NCBI GenBank assembly: GCA_021160245.1
Contig: JAGHCW010000018.1
Coordinates: 1-41,624, forward strand
Direction: 5' to 3'
DNA: 41,624 nt
Origin: a bacterium
GTDB lineage: Bacteria > B130-G9
The first letter of the stretch is position 1; each line of letters begins with the position of its first letter. The notes under the pieces are model-generated. The model made no database searches. It saw nothing but the letters and a program-made list of their open reading frames with translations, and was not told the origin of the DNA. The position numbers and the translations under genes were made by a program. Below are positions 1 to 8,343 of this stretch, piece after piece.

Positions 1-1113
1 CCCATAAACCGTCATAAGATTCGACAGGTCAGCATCCTTGCTCTTGTGGCAGAACTCGCAAAACACGCCCCGTTGGGCAAGTCCCGTCAATTTCGACATA
101 TCCGAATCATAAGGCGATTTGAGCGCGGCAACAGGCGCATGGCAAAGCGCGCAGCTTCCAGCCGTATTGGGGAAATCGAGCTTGTATCCCATCCCCACGC
201 CCGGATTCCCGCTCACGTCCGTGCCGCTATAGAGCGTCTGAAATATCTGATTGCTAGCGGAGAGCGCATGGGAATTAACAGACCACTGTTCATGTATGCC
301 CGGGTGGCACTTTATGCAGAAATCCTGCTCGAGATTGACCGGGTCCGGCGCCAGCCACTCATACGCCTCGTCATCGTCCTCGGTAATCGCGTTGAGATGC
401 AGGATCACGCTCACGGTCGGAGGCGTCGCCTCAACTACCGCGCAGTAATATCCATACTTCCAGGCAGAGACCCTGACCGTTTTCCCGCACGGCACGCCCT
501 CAAGGCGGAACCGCCCGTTACTATCGCTCAGCGTTGCATTGGGCGTTGTCTGTATCTTCACCGTGGCTGACGAGGCAAGCCCATGCTCGTCGAATATCGT
601 CCCGCTCAAGGTGCAACGCTGCGGCCGAAAATAAAAGGACGCGCCGGAAATGGAAATAACCGACGAAGTTCCTGAGAGACAGGCCATCGAGTAAAGCGTG
701 TATGTGCCCTCGGCAAGGTCAAGCTCGCGGGCAAAGACCGCCTTGTAAACCAGAGTCTTTCCCAGAACTTGCCCGACAAAAAGCCGCAGATTCCTCGCAG
801 CAGGTACCAATGTCCTAAAATAGCTCGAATCCGCCGGGAAAAGCTCGCTATTCTCGACCATAAGGCCGGAGAACGACAGATCGGGCACGAGGCAGAATAA
901 CTGGCCATCCGGAGTCGCAATGGCAAGATACAGATCAATCTCCAGCTCGTCCGAACCGCTATCCATTGCCAAATAGAGCCTGAGCCGGTCCCACGTGATG
1001 TACTTCTGCTTCTCAGGACTGAACTCAATCGACAGGCCCTGCGAATCGCCTTGATCCTGAGATAGCCCTAGCGCAGAAATGCCACAAAGACACAGGATTA
1101 GGGCTGTTAACAT
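1..1113 (-). CDS. Multiheme c-type cytochrome with a carboxypeptidase-regulatory-like domain, partial
   Basis: The frame is open from an ATG at 1113 to the left edge (371 codons, no stop), so the C-terminus is missing. The start has a GAGGTGG ribosome site just upstream. Residues 1-18 form a signal peptide, consistent with export for heme attachment. Residues about 25-175 look like beta-sandwich, followed by a carboxypeptidase-regulatory-like segment (around SGTIFDEHGLASSATVKI). Three CxxCH heme sites are visible near the C-terminal part: CIKCH, CALCH and CEFCH. CIKCH is followed by the spaced W and S-x-H pattern seen in cytochrome c554-like multiheme proteins. More hemes may lie beyond the edge. 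It is in the same orientation as the 13-heme gene but 372 bases further on, so it may have its own promoter. The electron-transfer role is inferred from heme content; the partner is unknown. Confidence 0.85.
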   Translation of the reverse strand, partial: MLTALILCLCGISALGLSQDQGDSQGLSIEFSPEKQKYITWDRLRLYLAMDSGSDELEIDLYLAIATPDGQLFCLVPDLSFSGLMVENSELFPADSSYFRTLVPAARNLRLFVGQVLGKTLVYKAVFARELDLAEGTYTLYSMACLSGTSSVISISGASFYFRPQRCTLSGTIFDEHGLASSATVKIQTTPNATLSDSNGRFRLEGVPCGKTVRVSAWKYGYYCAVVEATPPTVSVILHLNAITEDDDEAYEWLAPDPVNLEQDFCIKCHPGIHEQWSVNSHALSASNQIFQTLYSGTDVSGNPGVGMGYKLDFPNTAGSCALCHAPVAALKSPYDSDMSKLTGLAQRGVFCEFCHKSKDADLSNLMTVYG

Positions 1114-1214
1114 GTCCACCTCTACTCGCCGAGAGCACATTGTGCAGCCGCACTTTAAATTCTGAGACTGTTGTACAAAATGCCGAAAAACAACTTGAAC
1201 GTCAAGCGCCGAAG

Positions 1215-1296
1215 AATCAGATTGGCGCAGGCGGCTCTGGCCTTTTGGACTGCGGCGGCTTGATGCCGCTTTCACTGGTGGTGGCTTGACACCACC
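1215..1296. repeat. Dispersed repeat, copy A, with two adjacent hairpins sharing one loop
   Basis: Bases 1215-1269 match 20174-20228 at 48 of 55 positions. Within it, GCGGC (1252-1256) and GCCGC (1265-1269) form a stem around GGCTTGAT. Eight bases later GGTGGT (1277-1282) and ACCACC (1291-1296) form another stem around the nearly identical loop GGCTTGAC. The rest of the 372-base gap between the two cytochrome genes (1114-1485) holds no gene that I can support. Confidence 0.7.
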
Positions 1297-1485
1297 ATCA
1301 TAGATTGCTCTCTTGCCCTTTCAGACAGCGATTTAGGGACCCAGACACCAATGGGCCTAACATAGCACGCCGCGCCTGGCCGCGGCGATCAAAAAGCGGC
1401 GCCTGCCACCGCACTCCGAAATTATCCAGCCTGTGCATCTCACAAACTGATCCCTTTCGAGATCATAATCCTGATGAAGCTTGGG

Positions 1486-2514
1486 CTAAATGTGGCAGCG
1501 CCTGCACTGCTCGCCGGGGTCCGGATGCTTCATATAAGGTGAATGACAGGACCGACACTGCTCATCACCAACGCCCCTGTGCCGCCCGTCATTCGGGATA
1601 GGCGCTGCCTGAGCACGATGGCTTGAGTCGGTCTTATGACATACAAAGCATGACTGGCCCGAAAGCGGAAAGTGACACATCAAGCAGTGCCGACTTCGAG
1701 GCGAGCCAAAGGAGCCGGTATGCGTTCGAGGCGCATTGCTCTCGTGGCAACTGGTGCAGAGATCGGTTTTATGACAAGTCAAACATCTGCGCCTGTCCAT
1801 GCCTGCCGCGATTCCATGGCCTCGCCGTCGGAAGAAGTTGGTGTGGTCGCGGGGTTGCTGGGTCTGATGGCAGCTCTGGCATTCTGAGTCCAGATGGCAC
1901 ATCTTGCAGCGATACTCGGACGGAAAATCACGGCTCTCCCGCACAGCGTAACCGTGCGCTCGTTCCCAACCTCGTGCGTGTGAGGGCGGCGCCCATTCCC
2001 TGTTGATAACCTTGTGGCAAATCTGGCATTCACTTGACAGATTGGCCTTGCCGTGACAGCTCAGGCAGTCGTCTTTTGACACCTTCAGCTCGGCCGTAAT
2101 CGCCCCGCTCCCCGTTATGCCTCGATGGCAAGACTCGCAGTTGATGCCTTTTCCAGAATGGAGCTTGTGCGAGAAGATGACATCTTCAGGAACGTTAGTT
2201 ACCGTGCTGAGGCTGAGTCGCCCGTCCCGAACGAAGGGCTCGATGTATTTCGCATATTGCTCCGCGCCTCGGTGGCAGGTCTTGCAGGCAGCGAGCTTTG
2301 GCATCCCGGCGTCGTTGGACTCGCGGCAACCCGGATGGCAGCTCTCGCAATCTTGTCCCAGCTTGGTAACATGAACATCATGGCTGAAGGGAAATCGCCC
2401 AGCGCCCGCTGGCGACAGCTCGTGGTAAACCGTGCAGCCGAAGAACGCCAGCAAGACGCCCAACACAAGCAACCCAAGATTCGTCTTCAGCTTTCTGAGA
2501 TTCTCAATTATCAA
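1486..2514 (-). CDS. 13-heme c-type cytochrome
   Basis: The 342-residue protein has 13 CxxCH heme sites: CESCH, CKTCH, CESCH, CLSCH, CQICH, CKMCH, CQSCH, CLTCH, CTSCH, CLMCH, CFVCH, CRSCH and CRRCH, the last ending the protein. Heme sites cover residues 56-341 almost without a break. Several are preceded by an F-S-H-x-x-H pattern as in cytochrome c3/c7-type repeats. The N-terminus (about residues 12-27) is one hydrophobic segment ending in FFGC, so it is either a membrane anchor or an atypical lipoprotein signal. The start is TTG at 2514, with AAGGTGG upstream, and it overlaps the stop of the beta-barrel gene, which indicates translational coupling. Known multiheme proteins of this type carry electrons across the periplasm or outer membrane. 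That role here is inferred. Confidence 0.93.
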   Translation of the reverse strand: MIIENLRKLKTNLGLLVLGVLLAFFGCTVYHELSPAGAGRFPFSHDVHVTKLGQDCESCHPGCRESNDAGMPKLAACKTCHRGAEQYAKYIEPFVRDGRLSLSTVTNVPEDVIFSHKLHSGKGINCESCHRGITGSGAITAELKVSKDDCLSCHGKANLSSECQICHKVINREWAPPSHARGWERAHGYAVRESRDFPSEYRCKMCHLDSECQSCHQTQQPRDHTNFFRRRGHGIAAGMDRRRCLTCHKTDLCTSCHESNAPRTHTGSFGSPRSRHCLMCHFPLSGQSCFVCHKTDSSHRAQAAPIPNDGRHRGVGDEQCRSCHSPYMKHPDPGEQCRRCHI

Positions 2515-3929
2515 AACGCCACCTTAAGGTCGGCCTGAACTCTGTGATAAATCTCGAAATCATCGTCCTCAAGATCATACCTCAACCCAAGCGTAAGCAC
2601 CTTCACAGGCCTAAACCGTAGCTTAACATAGTACGTCCTGACGTCGTCCCGCTCCATGTCCGAAAAGTAATCATACTCAAAGAGCGAATAAGCGGAACCC
2701 AGCGACACCTTGAACTTGCGACCGACCTCATAATCCAAGTCGCCGCCAATCGTCCAGTTGTCCCCAGATTTCGCCTCGCTATCCCACAGGTCCCCGTTGA
2801 GGCTGAACGTCAAGTCCTCGATTGGGAGGTCGAATAGCGAAAGGATGGTGAAATACCTCTTGAACTCATGGTTATAGGTCGATTCATCTCTCTTCCTCCT
2901 CAACTGCCTCAACTCAAAGCCCGCCTCGGCCAGAAAATGCTCCGTCCAGCCCTTGTGAGCCGCGAACCGGGCCTGCCAGTAAGAATACAGCTCGCGCAGA
3001 GATGAGAAACAGGGATCAAACTCAGTTGAAAACTCTCTCTTCGTCTCAAACAGCTGATAGTAGGACGCATTCACGCCGAAATCCGCCACCGGCGCCTCAT
3101 AATTCGCCCGGAAGAGGAGATCGCCATCGTTGTCATTGAGCCTCTCGTACTGCAAATGAAGCCCCAGTCCAAGATCAAAGCGCTGCCAAATCGACAAGGC
3201 CAGATGATTGTCCTCCCTCTTCCCAGATTCCAGCTCGTCCTCAACGCGAGCGAACGAAGTCTGAACCTTACCTCCCGTCCACGGCCTGATATTCGTAAAG
3301 AGCCCCGCGAGAAAATCCCCTGTCCTCGACGCCTCAAAAGAATGGATCGGAAGACCGCCATAGAACGTGAACTCAAGCGACTTAAGAGACCGTATTCTCT
3401 CGGTCGTAACCAGCGCTCCATCGAAATGCGCCGGCTCGGGTGTCTCATAGACCAGCTGCCGTCCGAGCCTTATCTTTTTGACAAATCCCAAGCGGTGAAT
3501 ATCTATATAACAGTAGCCAAGTCGGCTTCTTGACCTTGCCTCGTATGTCTTTCCACGGTGGTGAAACTCCCGCGAAATATGATAGGTGTCGTCAATGCCA
3601 GCAGGCATCCGAGCGCCATCGTCGCGCCTCTCGCCCAAACTCGACGTGGATAAGCTGAAGACGTGCCCAGTAACTTTGTGCCGCTCGGGGTCTCCCAAGT
3701 CCAGCGAGAGCTGGCTGTAGTTTAATAGCTCCCATTCGCCATCAGCAAATCGAAGGCGATACCGAATGAAATAGGAGCCGTGAATGGGAAAGCTCTTCTT
3801 CTTAATCTCCGCCTCCTTCTGAGCAGTCAAATCCATCTTCGCGGGTGGGCTCTCACCTGCAAAAGAGTCGCAAGATGCTGAGGCAATAAGGCATATAAGC
3901 AAGAATACAAGATGGCTTTGCCTCTTCAT
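2511..3929 (-). CDS. Predicted outer-membrane beta-barrel protein next to a 13-heme cytochrome
   Basis: I chose the ATG at 3929, giving 472 residues. A TTG at 3956 would add nine residues but would precede the signal peptide. The N-terminus (MKRQSHLVFLLICLIASAS) is a signal peptide. From about residue 120 to the end, polar and hydrophobic residues alternate in repeated 10-12-residue strands separated by charged turns, and the protein ends in Phe (ADLKVAF), as is typical of outer-membrane barrels. I do not recognise a named family such as MtrB. Its stop overlaps the start of the 13-heme gene, so the two are co-translated. By analogy with porin-cytochrome complexes, in which a barrel sheathes a multiheme wire, it may be the porin of an electron conduit. 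That is inference from gene order and fold. Confidence 0.8.
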   Translation of the reverse strand: MKRQSHLVFLLICLIASASCDSFAGESPPAKMDLTAQKEAEIKKKSFPIHGSYFIRYRLRFADGEWELLNYSQLSLDLGDPERHKVTGHVFSLSTSSLGERRDDGARMPAGIDDTYHISREFHHRGKTYEARSRSRLGYCYIDIHRLGFVKKIRLGRQLVYETPEPAHFDGALVTTERIRSLKSLEFTFYGGLPIHSFEASRTGDFLAGLFTNIRPWTGGKVQTSFARVEDELESGKREDNHLALSIWQRFDLGLGLHLQYERLNDNDGDLLFRANYEAPVADFGVNASYYQLFETKREFSTEFDPCFSSLRELYSYWQARFAAHKGWTEHFLAEAGFELRQLRRKRDESTYNHEFKRYFTILSLFDLPIEDLTFSLNGDLWDSEAKSGDNWTIGGDLDYEVGRKFKVSLGSAYSLFEYDYFSDMERDDVRTYYVKLRFRPVKVLTLGLRYDLEDDDFEIYHRVQADLKVAF

Positions 3930-4013
3930 TCTGATCTTGCCATTACTCAGCCCCAAACTCGGTGTCAGCGGATTCTCAACTCAAAAGCGCTTTTTGCTTT
4001 ATGATGATTATCC

Positions 4014-4019
4014 TATAAT
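4014..4019 (+). promoter_or_regulatory. Candidate -10 box upstream of tilS
   Basis: A perfect TATAAT lies 63 bases before the tilS ATG, in the gap between two divergent genes. No good TTGACA-like -35 box is found at 16-18 bases, so this is only a partial promoter match. Confidence 0.35.
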
Positions 4020-4082
4020 GTTTGTGCATTAAGGAGCAAGGTGGGTGAGTCTGACCCCCGTATTCAAGGTTAGGTATTGACT

Positions 4083-5522
4083 ATGACAGACGGGAATCTC
4101 CAATCGCAGACGGAATTGGTTCCGGTAACGGTCATCAAGACAATCGCCGAGACCAAGATGTTCTCCCCAGGCGACAAAGTGTTAATCGCCTACTCCGGCG
4201 GGCCAGACTCAACCGCCCTAGTCCACATCCTCATGCGGCATAGAGATAGGTATCGAATATCGCTTGACCTCTGCTACTTAAACCACAACCTACGAGGCGA
4301 TCAATCGGACTTCGAGCAAAAGTTCGTCGAACGCGCCGCATCAGCCCTCGGCCTGCCGCTCCATGTAAAGGTCCTCTCCGAGAATGAAGCGTCCGAAATC
4401 GCAAGAGGGTCGATTGAGGCGCGGGCAAGAGCGCATAGACTCTCTTTTCTCAAAGATACGGCGGCGGCAATCAGCGCGGACAAGATTGCCACCGGCCACA
4501 CGTCAGACGATCAGGTGGAGACCCTTCTCATGCGACTCTTCATAGGCACGGGCCCGGACGGCTTCCGAGGTATTGAGCCAATCTCCTCGCGCCTCGTTCG
4601 CCCATTGATCAACACGCCAAAGTCGGAGCTTCTGGCGTTTCTTGACTGCAATGGGATTGATTACGTCCAGGACAGCACGAATCTCCAAACCAGATTCCTG
4701 CGCAACAGAGTACGGCATCAACTTGTCCCAAGAATAGTTGAGATATTTGGCGATCATGCGTTGCGAAAGATCTGCGCTCTCTCGAAGATCGTCCAGGATG
4801 AATCAAAAATCGTCAGCAAATTGGCTTGGGAAGCCTATCAGGAAGCCCGGCAAGACTCGAGCGAACCTCTATCGCTTAATGTAGAGAACTTAGATCGCTT
4901 GAAGCCGGCGCTCTTGAGGCGCGTTCTTAGGCTCGCGCTATCGGAGTCTGGCTACGATAATCAGACCATTCGCGCAAATCATCTCGGATTGCTTCAATCC
5001 GTGCTTAAGTCTAGTAAAAGCGAACCAAGCGTATTGCTGCCCGGCGGCATCAGAGTTCTGAGAAGAAATGGTCTAATGCTCTTCGATGCGAGCGCGGAAG
5101 TATCCCACGCCCTGCCGTTCTGCGTGGAGCTGCCGGTGCCCGGCGAAGCCTCGGTTGCGGATCGATCTCTTCGTATTACGGCACAGATCGTTGAAGAGCC
5201 GTCGAGATTGTTGCCGATATCGGAGGAAGGCGCTCTAATCGATATGGACTCCTGCCTCGGCCAGGGCAATGCCCTTATCCTAAGAAGCGCGAGCCCTGGC
5301 GATGCATTTGCGCCTCTTGGAATGACCGAGAAAGTCGGTGTGAGTTCCTTTCTAAAGAAGGCCAAAATCCCGAGTTCGGCAAGAAAGCACTATCCGCTGC
5401 TCTGCAGCCAGAGCGGGCAGGTGCTTTGGATTATAGGCATGAGAATCGACCACTCGGCGCGAGTAACAACGAGCAGTCAACGAGGCGTCCTGCTGCTCAC
5501 GCAGAGCGTTCCGAAGAGTTAG
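4083..5522 (+). CDS. tilS: tRNA(Ile)-lysidine synthetase
   Basis: TilS attaches lysine to C34 of the tRNA-Ile CAU anticodon in the cytoplasm, using ATP, so that it reads AUA. The N-terminal PP-loop motif SGGPDS is near residue 38 and is followed by the ATP-pyrophosphatase fold. NRVRHQLVP near residue 205 and the C-terminal domain (SPGDAF, FLKKAKIP) are also typical of TilS. Length is 479 residues from the ATG at 4083, in the range of the longer family members. The TTG at 4077 in the same frame is less likely. AAGGT is upstream. The 3' end overlaps the convergent tmk gene by 26 bases. Confidence 0.95.
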   Translation: MTDGNLQSQTELVPVTVIKTIAETKMFSPGDKVLIAYSGGPDSTALVHILMRHRDRYRISLDLCYLNHNLRGDQSDFEQKFVERAASALGLPLHVKVLSENEASEIARGSIEARARAHRLSFLKDTAAAISADKIATGHTSDDQVETLLMRLFIGTGPDGFRGIEPISSRLVRPLINTPKSELLAFLDCNGIDYVQDSTNLQTRFLRNRVRHQLVPRIVEIFGDHALRKICALSKIVQDESKIVSKLAWEAYQEARQDSSEPLSLNVENLDRLKPALLRRVLRLALSESGYDNQTIRANHLGLLQSVLKSSKSEPSVLLPGGIRVLRRNGLMLFDASAEVSHALPFCVELPVPGEASVADRSLRITAQIVEEPSRLLPISEEGALIDMDSCLGQGNALILRSASPGDAFAPLGMTEKVGVSSFLKKAKIPSSARKHYPLLCSQSGQVLWIIGMRIDHSARVTTSSQRGVLLLTQSVPKS

Positions 5523-6195
5523 GATTGACAGAGCCGTTCGCTGGGAATCTCCCTCCGTGTCTGCGCATAAGCTCGTGGACGATTTGCTTGTGTATCAACT
5601 CCTTGCTCTCTCTGCCATTAACAACTACAAATCGCTCCGGATTCTCTTTGGCAAGAATAAGATACCCCTTGCGCACCCTTCTGTGGAATTGAAGCGACTC
5701 GCTCTCCACACGGTCCAGGCCGCTCAAGCCGCTCCTAAATATGCCGAGAGGTCTGGACGATATCCGTGCAAGCCCGATCTCAGGATCGAGGTCCAAGAGC
5801 ACAGTGAAGTCCGGTATAGAACCGTTTGACACGCTCTTATTGAGGTGCTTGACGAATCTCAAGTCCACGCCGCGCCCATATCCCTGGTAGGCGACGGATG
5901 AATCCATGTATCTGTCGGAGATGACGAAAGTGCCGCTTTTCAGGGCAGGCGCAATGACCTCCTTTGCAAGCTGCGCTCTCGCCGCCATGTAAAGCAAGAG
6001 CTCGGTCTGGGCCGAAAACGGGGTGCTAGATGGCTCGAGCAGTAGCGAGCGCAACCGGTCTCCTACCGCTGTTCCCCCTGGCTCACGTGTCTTGACTACT
6101 GAAAGCCGCATGTCCACAAAAGTGTTGTGAAGCATCTCGATCTGAGTGGATTTGCCGGAACCCTCAACCCCCTCGAAAGTAATGAATAGACTCAC
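5497..6195 (-). CDS. tmk: Thymidylate kinase
   Basis: This enzyme phosphorylates dTMP to dTDP in the dTTP pathway. The P-loop GVEGSGKST is at residues 9-17, REPG at 37-40, DRY at 94-96 and YQGYGRG at 103-109, all in the usual family order. Length is 232 residues, about 20 more than most homologs because of a C-terminal tail (RRHGGRFPANGSVNPNSSE) with no recognisable motif. The start is GTG at 6195 with GAGGTG nine bases upstream. It is convergent with tilS, and the coding ends overlap by 26 bases. A candidate promoter lies at 6353-6382. Confidence 0.96.
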   Translation of the reverse strand: MSLFITFEGVEGSGKSTQIEMLHNTFVDMRLSVVKTREPGGTAVGDRLRSLLLEPSSTPFSAQTELLLYMAARAQLAKEVIAPALKSGTFVISDRYMDSSVAYQGYGRGVDLRFVKHLNKSVSNGSIPDFTVLLDLDPEIGLARISSRPLGIFRSGLSGLDRVESESLQFHRRVRKGYLILAKENPERFVVVNGRESKELIHKQIVHELMRRHGGRFPANGSVNPNSSERSA

Positions 6196-6352
6196 AACTA
6201 TTGCACCTCGTCTATGTCAACTATCATCCGCCCCTCAGAATGCGATGCAATCCGAACTCCTCAGAAGTAGAGGAAAGCCCGCCAGCACGATTCGCCGGCG
6301 TCAAAAGGCCGCTCTCTAACACACTCCCAGGTGGCGATTCTTTTTCCGCTTG

Positions 6353-6382
6353 ATAATGACCCAGAGCGACGCTTTTTGTCAA
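6353..6382 (-). promoter_or_regulatory. Candidate sigma70-type promoter for tmk
   Basis: On the minus strand a perfect TTGACA (6377-6382) is followed after 18 bases by CATTAT (6353-6358, four of six matches to TATAAT). It lies between the EamA gene stop and the tmk start. Confidence 0.35.
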
Positions 6383-6419
6383 GTCGCGCCAGCAATCTCC
6401 AAAAAAGACTAAAAAACCA

Positions 6420-7310
6420 TCAAAGAAGAATCACCAACGCGGCGCCCAGCATAGCAAGGCCGAATCCAAGCCCACGGCGCCAAGTGATAGGCTCCTTCAA
6501 GAACATCGCCGAAAACACAAAGATGAAGACCATGTTCAGCTGGTTTAATATCGCAGCACACCCGGCCAATGTGTATTTAAAGCCCGCAATCCAAAAACCG
6601 AGCGCGAGATACGGACCGATGAAAGAGCCCGGCAGAATGTACTTCCAGTTCGCTGTAGGAAGCAAAGCTGCAAGCAGGGTGTTCCTTCTCTTACTAATCA
6701 AAACCATCACAATGAGGCCCACCGTCGCACCGATGAGCCGCACCTGTATGGCCCACCAAAGCGGCGTTCTGCTCAGAACCGGCTTCATCATTACAATGCC
6801 TGCCGCCATCAGAAGAAGACTTAGAATAGCCATTCCAATGCCGATTATGAGATTCCTATCGAGGCGAACGTTGAGCTCGTCCCGCTTGACCGACGCGAGA
6901 ACTATGGCCCCAACGATAGTCACCACACCGACTATGTCCCAATTCGTTAGCTTCTCGTCAAGCACGAAATATGCCATCAGGATGACACTCGGCGCGTAAA
7001 GCGCGCTGATGATTGCCCATAGCGAGGCCCCCATGCGCTTAAGCGCGGCGAAAAAGAGGGTATCCCCAATCGTCATCCCCACAAGCCCGCTCGCGATTAT
7101 AATCACATAATCCGAGATAGGGACATCTATCAGAAGGGACTGACCCACAATCGGCAGAGTTATCGCGAAAAGACCGACACCAAACAGGTTCTTGAAAAGA
7201 TTCAGCGAGAGCGCTGGCATATCTGCGCCGCCTCTTTTGAAGAGGCAAACGGCTATGCCCCAGAATAGCCCTGAGAGGACCGCATATATCTCACCCGCGT
7301 GGGCTTCCAT
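6420..7310 (-). CDS. EamA/DMT-superfamily transporter
   Basis: This is a 296-residue integral membrane protein with about ten hydrophobic helices in two homologous halves of five. Those halves are the signature of the drug/metabolite transporter superfamily (EamA family). The first half opens with a GLFWGIAVCLFKRG-type helix. The second half includes KPVLSRTPLWWAIQVRLIGA and FKYTLAGCAAILNQLNMVF, the latter close to the usual EamA second-half motif. It sits in the inner membrane. Members export amino acids or other metabolites, and the substrate here cannot be told. ATG start at 7310. It lies 224 bases upstream of tmk on the same strand and is divergent from the MarC gene. Confidence 0.88.
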   Translation of the reverse strand: MEAHAGEIYAVLSGLFWGIAVCLFKRGGADMPALSLNLFKNLFGVGLFAITLPIVGQSLLIDVPISDYVIIIASGLVGMTIGDTLFFAALKRMGASLWAIISALYAPSVILMAYFVLDEKLTNWDIVGVVTIVGAIVLASVKRDELNVRLDRNLIIGIGMAILSLLLMAAGIVMMKPVLSRTPLWWAIQVRLIGATVGLIVMVLISKRRNTLLAALLPTANWKYILPGSFIGPYLALGFWIAGFKYTLAGCAAILNQLNMVFIFVFSAMFLKEPITWRRGLGFGLAMLGAALVILL

Positions 7311-7568
7311 CTGATTATACCTTCATCTTGACCTGTGTTTCTTTGCAGGCTAAATTGGAACATGGATAGTGATCTACCTCCTATAACAAGTCAATGATCG
7401 ACTGCTACATGTAAATCTTGAACATTCCGGAACCTTAGAGTCCGTCCGCTGCTTATGAAGAAGCGAGATCGTGGAAGCTAATCACCTTCGCGCCAAGAAA
7501 GCAGTCGGTCTTGAGCGACTGAATATGTGTTGAGCAAATGACGCACAAGAAAAATGGAGGTCATCTGA

Positions 7569-8216
7569 ATGGACCTGTTCATCTATTTCGTCAAAGTTGT
7601 GGGAGCGATCTTTGCCATCGTCAACCCCGTTGGGGCTGCGACCATTTTCGTGTCGCTCTCCCAGGGCAGAGGCCATGATGAGGTCCGGCGCATCCCGAGG
7701 CGCACCGCTATTGCAGTCAGCGCCATCCTGATCGTTACGGGTTTCTTCGGTCATTACATCCTAGCTTTCTTCGGCGTGGGCATACCGGCATTCAGAGTCG
7801 GTGGCGGAATACTCATTCTGCTGATCTCGATCGCCATGATGAGAGCTCGCCAACCGCGATCCAAGTACACGCCCCGTGAGGCGAGCGAGAGTGCCGAAAA
7901 GGAGGACATCGCCGTAGTTCCCCTCGCCATCCCGTTGATGGCCGGCCCAGGAGCAATCAGCACGGTAATTATGCAGACGCAGCAGGCCTCAAACCTGGCG
8001 CAATCCGCAACCATCGTCGCCGCGATCACTTTGATAGGAGTCGCAATCTATGTCTTCTTCAAGCTCGGCGCCCCATTGGTCGAGAAACTAGGTAGAACCG
8101 GAATCAACATCTTCACCCGAATAATGGGACTTATGCTCGCGGCGGTCTCGATCGAGTTTATTACCGATGGCCTGGGGCAATTATTCCCGGCGCTGACCGT
8201 TGTCGCCATACATTGA
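7569..8216 (+). CDS. MarC-family integral membrane protein
   Basis: This 215-residue protein has six predicted membrane helices and the family signatures AIVNPVGAATIF near residue 16 and PLAIPLMAGPGAIST near residue 116. A charged cytoplasmic loop (residues about 92-112) separates the two halves. Despite the name, MarC proteins are not established drug-efflux pumps. Some archaeal relatives have been linked to amino-acid transport, so the function stays open. The start is ATG at 7569 with a strong GGAGGT site. The 258 bases upstream, shared with the divergent EamA gene, show no clear promoter. Confidence 0.9.
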   Translation: MDLFIYFVKVVGAIFAIVNPVGAATIFVSLSQGRGHDEVRRIPRRTAIAVSAILIVTGFFGHYILAFFGVGIPAFRVGGGILILLISIAMMRARQPRSKYTPREASESAEKEDIAVVPLAIPLMAGPGAISTVIMQTQQASNLAQSATIVAAITLIGVAIYVFFKLGAPLVEKLGRTGINIFTRIMGLMLAAVSIEFITDGLGQLFPALTVVAIH

Positions 8217-8343
8217 GGTTTCGGGCGGGCTTTCCAGGCTGCCACCCTCATTCGACTAGTTCTCATTGCAACAGAGTCCACTATCCCCTACATTCTTGTT
8301 TTAGTCGATCATAAGAAATGGAGAACCAGAAAGGAGGAAGACT

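Noticed and set aside
46-570. Plus-strand 174-codon frame at the left edge
   Set aside because: It lies antisense to the cytochrome frame, which has heme motifs, a signal peptide and a ribosome site.
606-1028. Minus-strand 140-codon frame
   Set aside because: It is out of frame with the cytochrome gene, which is open through this whole region.
2125-2538. Plus-strand 137-codon frame
   Set aside because: It lies antisense to the 13-heme gene and has no family resemblance.
8266-8294. TTGCAA-17-TACATT upstream of the acyl-CoA synthetase gene
   Set aside because: Both boxes match only four of six, which is easily expected by chance.
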